Positions 58,091 to 64,000 of a stretch of DNA of 64,000 bases are shown here, piece after piece. Each line of letters starts with the position of its first letter. Position 1 is the stretch's first letter. The DNA lies in assembly GCA_020283715.1 (NCBI GenBank), contig JAIQCW010000112.1, positions 1-64,000 on the forward strand. The letters are read 5' to 3'. The DNA comes from Cytauxzoon felis (Eukaryota > Apicomplexa > Aconoidasida > Piroplasmida > Theileriidae). Under the pieces are notes generated by a model. The model was not told where the DNA came from and did no database searches. It worked only from the letters and a program-made list of their open reading frames with translations. A program made the position numbers and the translations under genes.

Positions 58091-59389
58091 ATGCCATCAC
58101 CAATACAAAGTGGTGGTGATGATGTATCAGCTATTATAATTGATCCTGGATATGATTCTATACGTATAGGTAATTGTCAAGAAGATTATCCACGTGAATA
58201 TATACCAAGTATATTATATAGAATAGAAGATGATATAAATTCATGGAATGTATTATCATCTATTAAAAAACGTAAATTTATTGAGATACGTCGTTTATTA
58301 CATTTAAATAGAGATGGTAATTTAGAAATTGATCCATTTGTATTTGAAAAATTAATAAGATTAGGTATTGAAGGATATCCTATTAATAATTATAATGAAA
58401 AAATTGGTGGTTTAATGTTAGATCCATCACAACATCCTATTTTAGTTGTTGAACCTACTGCTGAAAGTAAACAATTTAGAGATGCTGTATTAGAAGTATT
58501 ATTTGAACAACTTGATGTTACTGCATCTTATTTAGCTAAACGTGCTACTTTAACATCTTTTTCTGTTGGTAGATCATCATCATTAGTTGTTGATATTGGT
58601 GCTGGTGGTTGTACCGTTTCACCTGTATATGATGGAATTGCATTACAATCAACTATACAAGATTCTCTTGTTGGTGGTAATGCATTAGATTTACAATTAG
58701 CTAATCAATTAGCCGATGATGGTTACTCTCTATTCAATTGCTCCAATGATGTATGCACCGAATACCATCGCCTACAATTAGCCAGGAAACTTAGAGAAAG
58801 CTATTGCTCACTTGATGGAGGAGGAAGTGGAGGGGGCGAGGGTGGAAGTAGTGGAAGTATAGTGAAGGAAGGAGGAAATGATACAGGGGATGGAGAAGGT
58901 GGTGGTGGAGGAAGGGGAGAAGAAGAAGGAGAAAGTGATATAAATGTACAAGAAAAGTATATATTACCAGATGGTAATATATTAGAAATGAATAAATATC
59001 GTAATTTACCCAATTTACTCTTTACACCAGAATTAGGTAAAGTCTCAGAATTCAATCAATTCAAAGGTATCATTAATATGATCACAGATTGTATCTTTGA
59101 TAGTGATGTAGATATCAGAAGAGAATTACTCTCATCAATTGTTATTGCTGGTGGATTAACACTCACACCCGGATTAGTACCACAAATCTCAAATGAATTA
59201 TTAAAAAGTAACCTCACCAACAACTGTAAATTCAAAATCGTACACTCTAGCTCCTATCTAGAAAAAAGATACTCCACTTGGCTAGGAGGATCCATACTCG
59301 CAAGCCTCGGTAGATTCCAACAATTGTGGATCTCCAAAGCAGAATACCAAGAACATGGAACCATCATCGCATATAGAAGATGCCACTAG
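58091..59389 (+). CDS. ARP4: Actin-related protein 4 (ARP4/BAF53-like)
   Basis: Nuclear actin-related subunit of chromatin-remodelling and histone acetyltransferase complexes. Single exon, 432 codons. GGDDVSAIIIDPGYDSIRIG and EDYPREYIPSILY match the ARP4 N-terminus. LVVDIGAGGCTVSPVYDGIA is the second phosphate loop. VIAGGLTLTPGLVPQISNEL and YSTWLGGSILASLGRFQQLW are the adenosine-site and C-terminal blocks. A Gly/Glu-rich insertion (about residues 237-283) interrupts the fold where ARP4 proteins carry a variable loop. No ATG exists between the upstream ACP stop and this start, so the promoter must overlap the ACP gene or the two share a transcript. Confidence 0.9.
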   Translation: MPSPIQSGGDDVSAIIIDPGYDSIRIGNCQEDYPREYIPSILYRIEDDINSWNVLSSIKKRKFIEIRRLLHLNRDGNLEIDPFVFEKLIRLGIEGYPINNYNEKIGGLMLDPSQHPILVVEPTAESKQFRDAVLEVLFEQLDVTASYLAKRATLTSFSVGRSSSLVVDIGAGGCTVSPVYDGIALQSTIQDSLVGGNALDLQLANQLADDGYSLFNCSNDVCTEYHRLQLARKLRESYCSLDGGGSGGGEGGSSGSIVKEGGNDTGDGEGGGGGRGEEEGESDINVQEKYILPDGNILEMNKYRNLPNLLFTPELGKVSEFNQFKGIINMITDCIFDSDVDIRRELLSSIVIAGGLTLTPGLVPQISNELLKSNLTNNCKFKIVHSSSYLEKRYSTWLGGSILASLGRFQQLWISKAEYQEHGTIIAYRRCH

Positions 59390-59461
59390 TTAAAAAATGT
59401 AATTATATTATTTCGTAAATGTCATAGTCTCCAAGTTATATACACCGAAAGTTCATCGACA

Positions 59462-59590
59462 TCTTCTCCACCTGAGGTTACAACCACTGTTCCACTCGCC
59501 GTGGAGGCTTCTTCCAATTATCTATCTCTAAAGAGTAGGGCCACTCCCAGAGATCGTGGCAGAGGTATCCACTTGAGGTCCCATCATTAT
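59462..59590 (+). repeat. Half palindromic element, module A
   Basis: CCACCTGAGGTTACAACCAC, arm CCACTCGCCGTGGAGGC, module A ending CCACTCCCAGAGATCGTGGC, then CCACTTGAGGTCCCATCA. It is followed at once by repeat family V. Confidence 0.85.
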
Positions 59591-59594
59591 CCTC

Positions 59595-59815
59595 ATCACC
59601 ACATACACCCCAGAAATGTAGGGGTAATAAACACCATTTACACTACAATTTTAATGTCTATTGATGTTTTCTCTTTAAATATAATATATACTCACATAAT
59701 ATTACAATTGAGGGATGATATATAGTTATATGATGGTATAGATGTATTTATATAAATAATTATTATAATATATATACTATTTAACTACTAACATGATGTG
59801 AAGTATACTAACTAT
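59595..59815 (+). repeat. Repeat family V, direct copy
   Basis: Inverse counterpart of 46530-46750. Landmarks: CCCCAGAAATGTAGGGGT, ATAAACACCATTTACACTAC and AACTACTAACATG. Confidence 0.75.
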
Positions 59816-59944
59816 ATAATCTTATAATAATACTAATTATATATACTTCATAATATTATTATAATATTATATAAAGATTGTAAATGATTGAATGAAGATA
59901 TTTATTGTATTTAATTCAATTAATATGTATATTATTATGGCATT

Positions 59945-60105
59945 AGACCTCAGGTGGAGACCTCATGTGGAACCCGCAGCTGATCTCAGGGAAGCGGAGG
60001 GGGATGTAATTGGAAGAGCTGTCTGCAAGACCAACGGTGGAGGCGAGTGGAAGAGAGTTGGAGGTAACCTCAGGTGGAGTGGATTGTACTTCTAGTGGAT
60101 ATATA
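59945..60105 (+). repeat. Half palindromic element, module B
   Basis: GACCTCAGGTGG end, CCGCAGCTGATCTCAGGGAA, arm GAGCTGTCTGCAAGACCAAC followed directly by a partial second arm GTGGAGGCGAGTGG, then GTAACCTCAGGTGG. Confidence 0.85.
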
Positions 60106-60143
60106 TAGATAAATATGATCTGATTATATTAGGATGTGTGTGA

Positions 60144-62326
60144 TTATTGTTTGATATCGATATCATTTTGATGATAGTTCCATTCGGATGCGAGTTGATT
60201 GATGATGGAGGTTGGTGTTTCTTCACAGAGTACTTGAAGTAAGAGTATCCATCTTTTAACACTTTCTTGTGCATCAGCACTCCAATAATAAGTGATTTTA
60301 TTATGTGTTGTGATACTAAAGACAAATTGTCGATTCATATATGATCCTACCCAATTAATTCTAGAATTTTTAAGATTAATAACATCTTTAGGTTTAATAT
60401 CATTTTTATAATTAAAATAATATAAATTAACACCACATATTATAATATAACGTAAATTCCAATTCCAAGATGAAAATCCTTTACCTAATTTTAATAAATA
60501 CCCTATAACATTTATAAAATAAAAATATTGATGATATAATTACCTGTAAATGTGATTGGTATATCATTTGATTTAACTTCTTTACCTAATGATAATAATA
60601 ATAAATTATTATTATATATTTAAAATACCCAATAATATTTGTTTAGCACGTGTAGTCTTTACAGTTAAATCATCATCTTTATTAGTCTTAACATCAGATA
60701 CAGAATCTATACTCAATGAACCTTCTATAGATTCATATAATAATAAATCATCTAAACTCTCTAATGCATCCTTAAACTCATCATCGTCATCATCAACATT
60801 CGGAACAATAACAGGTCCAGATAACTCCAATGATGTCGGAGTCACATCATCACCCGTTACCTTTACACCAACCACCACATCTTCCACTAATGACCTCGCA
60901 CTTGAGGTAATACTCGAAGTCCTTTCCCTGTCTTGCGGAAGGTTCTCTACCTGAGGTCCAGTACTATTAATCATTCCACTCGCCATTCCATCTGAGGTCG
61001 TCTTGCAGACAGCTTCTCCACTTAAGGTTACATTCCTGCCGTCAGCTTCTCTATTTAGTTGTCCCTCCGCTTCCCTGAGATCAGCTACGGGTTCCACTTG
61101 AGGTCTAGTACTATTCCTCATTCCATCTACACCTTCACCACGATCTCCGGGAGTGGCATTACCGTTCACGGGGAGTGAATTGGAAGAGGCCTCCACGGCG
61201 AGTGGAACAGAGTTGGATTGGACCTCAAGTGTAGAGGCTCCACGCCTGGTGGGATCAGATGTTGTTGTAACCTCAGGTGGAGAAGTTATTGGTATGGATG
61301 TATGTCCTTCTGTTGGTGATGTATTGATTGTATTAGTTTTATATGGTGGTATGACATCATCATATTGTTCTTTTCTGGCGATATTATATGTTTCATAGAA
61401 TTTGGCATTGAGTTTATCATAGCAGTTGATTTCGGATTCTCTGAGATAATCGAAGCTTAGATGATACCATTGATCAATCCAGCACATTGCGCTTGATAAA
61501 TAGAGTACAAGTTTTTCTTGTAGGATATTTATAACATAATTTTCAATTTTGGATGCTAATAGTCCAAAGTATGGCAAATTTAATCGTATTAATTTATATG
61601 TAATTATACCCGATGATTGTTTATCATTAAACCAATCATTATTTAATGGAAATTGTGGATGATTATCAGAATGAAATTTAGTAACATCAAATATAGGATC
61701 ATACATCTATTGAAATATTAAAATTAAGATAAGAATTCTAAACATACTTTATATTTATTGAACTTTGTAATATCTATAAATATTACAGTTCTCTTTTTCA
61801 ATTCATTAGGTGTTAATTCCATTACATTATCATTAATATCTAATCCACTATGATTTTCTGTCTGTATACTAAACTCTATAGATGATAAAGCTTCATTATA
61901 ATATTTTGTCAATGATGATGGATACATATTCCAACTATATAATAAATGAAATTATTATATGAATAAATATAAACTGAAGTTAATTAACATACGATTTCTC
62001 TGTAAGTATAGTAAGTTTATCACCTAATATAGATCTAAGCCATGTAGGTAAATTCCTATAATGAAAATAAATATCATGAGTATATAAAACATACTTGGCT
62101 AAATGAAAACGTTTTTCTGTATATCGTCCTACTTTATCACCATCATAATAATCTTCATTTTTAAATACCTCGAAACCATTACCACTCTCCATCTCTTTAA
62201 GACTAGCTTCTATTACAAGGAATATACAACATCTTTGATAATCCTAAATAATATTAAATAACAATAAATAATATAACTTACGTCCAATGTAATGGGTAAA
62301 GGTACCCTGAACTCAACAATTTTCAT
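60144..62326 (-). CDS. Phosphatidylinositol transfer protein fused to a PH domain
   Basis: The class I PITP domain starts MKIVEFRVPLPITLDDYQRC at 62326. It continues with GNGFEVFKNEDYYDGDKVG, YTEKRFHLAKY, FNDKQSSGIITYKLIRLNLP and GLLASKIENYVINILQEKLV, ending at MCWIDQWYHLSFDYLRESE. A linker of about 230 residues contains a palindromic element read in frame ([33 protein letters not shown]) and an acidic stretch. Two short introns lead to a PH domain: GYLLKLGKGFSSWNWNLRYI, NLYYFNYKNDIKPKDVINL and ITYYWSADAQESVKRWILLL. Stop at 60144. PITPs move PI and PC between membranes; the PH domain may target it to phosphoinositides. The PITP and PH calls are firm. Confidence 0.88.
60895..61290 (-). repeat. 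Exonic palindromic element in PITP-PH linker
   Basis: Read on the coding strand: end CCACCTGAGGTTACAACAAC, arm CCACTCGCCGTGGAGGCC, module A variant 2 (CCCCGTGAACGGTAATGCC), spacer, module B, arm GAAGCTGACGGCAGGAATG, then a second set of partial arms (GCTGTCTGCAAGACG). The motif GAATGATTAATAGTACTGG, with one change, also occurs in the element at 12490-12822. Confidence 0.9.
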
Positions 62327-63005
62327 AATTACTGTACAAAAATTAATGTAACATGAGTAAACCTCATTAAAATTTATAAATTTAATATATTCATATTTAA
62401 TAAATCCGATATTTATATGCACATTCTATGCTCTAATATACAAATTAACATGTACTAATAAACATATAAACCTCACTATCATGCTATACACCATCGTTTA
62501 AACGAATTAACAATCAAAGTTGAATTTTTGAATAGTAACCAAAAATTCATACTAAAGGAATTTAAGAGTATAATATTATCCAGTAGACATTAGATTTTAA
62601 ACAAATTTTACATAACTGTGTAACCAAAGCTCCGAACCCCCAATGTACCTTTATAAAGTATATAATAACTTAATCTATACCATGGAAGAAATGCTAAACG
62701 TGTTTATTGAATAGTTTATATAGTAGAAATCTAGGTGTAAGTGTAAATGTAGTATAGATGTCGGTATAGGTAGACACATGTAATGAGTGGAATAATATAT
62801 TTCCTAAAGACACATTAGAGATAAAACCATAGGATATTAATTATATTGTATAATTTTGAATTTTAGACCTTATAATGCACACTTGTAATTGCTAAATTAA
62901 TTTAAGTGCTACCCGCCAATGGCATAGGTGAATCAGACACAAAATTTATCACCACAGCTATACACATTTGTAAAAATCTGACATTACGTTATAAATTTAT
63001 TTGAA
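62327..63005. other. Divergent promoter region, PITP-PH / calmodulin
   Basis: About 680 AT-rich bases between divergent starts. No ORF, RNA gene or interspersed element recognised. Confidence 0.5.
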
Positions 63006-63889
63006 ATGGCGGATCAGTTGAGTGAAGAACAAATTGCCGAGTTTAAAGAGGCATTTTCACTATTCGATAAAGACGGTGATGGAAGTTTGTATATACACAC
63101 TATACTCTAGACATATTTATGTACCCCTCTTATAATTATATACCTATAGGTATAACTACTAAGGAACTTGGTACGATTATGCGTTCACTTGGACAAAATC
63201 CCACCGAAGCCGAGTTACAAGACATGATCAATGAAATCGACAGCAATGGCTGTGGTTTGTAACTATTATTTCAACTAATCCTCACTATATTCCATTCAGG
63301 AACCATCGACTTTCCAGAATTTCTAATCCTCATGGCCAGAAAGATGAAGGAAGGTGACACCGAAGAAGAACTCATACAAGCATTCAAAGTCTTCGACCGA
63401 GATGGAAATGGTTAGTTTACTCGAATTAATGTGATAAGTGAAGTGTTGTATACTCCACCTGAGGTTACAACTCTCCTTTCCACTCGCCGTGGCAGCTCTC
63501 CTATTTAGCTCCCCCTCCGCTTCCCTGAGATCAGCTACGGGTTCCACTCGAGGTCCTATCATCTACACATTCATCATCGCCACAATCTCTGGGAGTGGCT
63601 ATACTCTTTAGAGATGGTAATTGGAAGAAGCCTCCACGGCGAGTGGAAAGGAGTGTTGTAACCTCAGGTGGAGTATTGTCTATAAGAAAAAGAATTGGCA
63701 AATCGTGTAGTAACTTTATCACGATACTTTTTAGGTTTTATAAGTGCGCAAGAATTGCGTCATATAATGACTAATTTGGGTGAGAAGTTGACGAATGAGG
63801 AGGTGGATGAGATGTTGCGTGAGGCGGATGTTGATGGCGATGGAAGGATCAACTATGAGGAGTTTGTGAAATTAATGGTATCAAAATGA
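63006..63889 (+). CDS. CAM: Calmodulin
   Basis: Four exons give the canonical 149-residue protein: [20 protein letters not shown] to FVKLMVSK. Introns cut three of the EF-hand loops (after DKDGDGS, DSNGCG and DRDGNG). EF1 loop DKDGDGSITTKE, EF3 DRDGNGFISAQE and EF4 [12 protein letters not shown] are normal. EF2 reads DSNGCGTIDFPE, with Asn at loop position 3 and Cys at position 5, where calmodulins usually have Asp and Asn/Asp. The third intron (63411-63734, 324 nt) contains a palindromic element; the other two are about 45-65 nt. Identity is certain. Confidence 0.98.
63450..63675. repeat. Palindromic element in calmodulin intron 3
   Basis: Arms of about 43 bases pair with one mismatch (63450-63492 against 63633-63675). 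Each arm contains ATACTCCACCTGAGG, a private CTCCTTT and CCACTCGCCGTGG. Between them are inverted module B and inverted-strand module A. The pairing extends into AGTAT flanking the usual CCACCTGAGG end. Confidence 0.9.
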
Positions 63890-64000
63890 AAGATTACAGC
63901 ACAACTACTATAATTAATCTGGTGTAATGATGAGTATATGTATTTATATGTGTTTAAAAAATCTTTTCCTTCGGCGCGATACTCTTTGATAGACTGTCCT
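63890..64000. other. 3' flank of calmodulin
   Basis: AT-rich downstream sequence to the window edge; nothing recognised. Confidence 0.4.

Larger units (their letters stand above)
59390..60143. other. Convergent intergenic region with three repeat copies
   Basis: Between the ARP4 stop and the PITP-PH stop. It holds a module A half (59462-59590), repeat family V (59595-59815) and a module B half with arms (59945-60105). The rest is AT-rich with no ORF of note. Confidence 0.65.

Noticed and set aside
58801..59055. Pro/Ser-rich ORF on the - strand
   Set aside because: Antisense of the Gly/Glu-rich insertion of ARP4; no introns, start context or homology support it.

Overview
The window is nuclear DNA of an apicomplexan parasite, most likely a piroplasm (Theileria/Babesia/Cytauxzoon type) or a close haematozoan relative. 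The evidence is an AT-rich, gene-dense layout, genes on both strands split by many introns of about 25-60 nt (GT...AG), a cysteine-rich CRMP-type secreted protein, an alveolin of the inner membrane complex, and organelle proteins with secretory-type leaders (LepA, ribosome recycling factor, acyl carrier protein). The species cannot be fixed from sequence alone.

Layout, left to right. 1-4475 (-): CRMP-like cysteine-rich protein, 3' end outside the window. 5077-9852: LepA (+), TOM40 (+) and a glutaredoxin-like protein without the active-site Cys (-). 10125-12228 (+): patatin-like protein without the catalytic Ser. 12234-18532 (-): aconitase, uL2/RPL8, exosome RNase PH-type subunit. 18557-21437 (-): gamma-tubulin complex component and YOS1. 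21856-27673 (+): glutamyl-tRNA synthetase and a repeat-containing START-like protein. 28130-31792 (-): two unidentified genes and a STIMATE-family membrane protein. 32299-35712 (+): uL22/RPL17 and a large helical protein. 35684-37465 (-): two small unknowns. 38335-40974 (+): alveolin. 41080-44404 (-): glycerol kinase and a multi-pass membrane protein. 44490-46204 (+): PKA-like kinase. 47027-50637 (-): small secreted protein and a GDAP2-like macro/CRAL-TRIO protein. 51129-52147 (+): ribosome recycling factor. 52692-53542 (-): RNA polymerase I RPA43-like subunit. 53626-59389 (+): type I membrane protein, NOG2 GTPase, acyl carrier protein and ARP4. 60144-62326 (-): PITP-PH fusion. 63006-63889 (+): calmodulin. 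I saw no tRNA, rRNA or CRISPR.

The most striking feature is a dense family of GC-richer interspersed elements, about 26 clusters between 12.5 and 63.7 kb and none in the first 12 kb. Each is an imperfect nested palindrome: a left arm, an inverted internal module, a variable spacer, a direct internal module and a matching right arm. Outer ends resemble CCACCTGAGGT and ACCTCAGGTGG. Modules come in at least five variants (called A-E below) that share one consensus. Most copies sit in introns, swelling them from about 40 nt to 250-830 nt, or between genes. Three lie inside open coding sequence (NOG2, the PITP-PH protein, and the ORF at 33859), all in the same polarity and reading frame. This resembles the in-frame palindromic elements of Rickettsia or an introner-like mobile family. 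It is notable because piroplasms are generally considered poor in, or free of, transposable elements.

A second theme is conserved proteins that have lost a catalytic or cofactor residue: glutaredoxin without Cys, patatin without Ser, acyl carrier protein without the phosphopantetheine Ser, and calmodulin with an altered EF-hand 2. Several reading frames also break at short homopolymers, which may be assembly errors.
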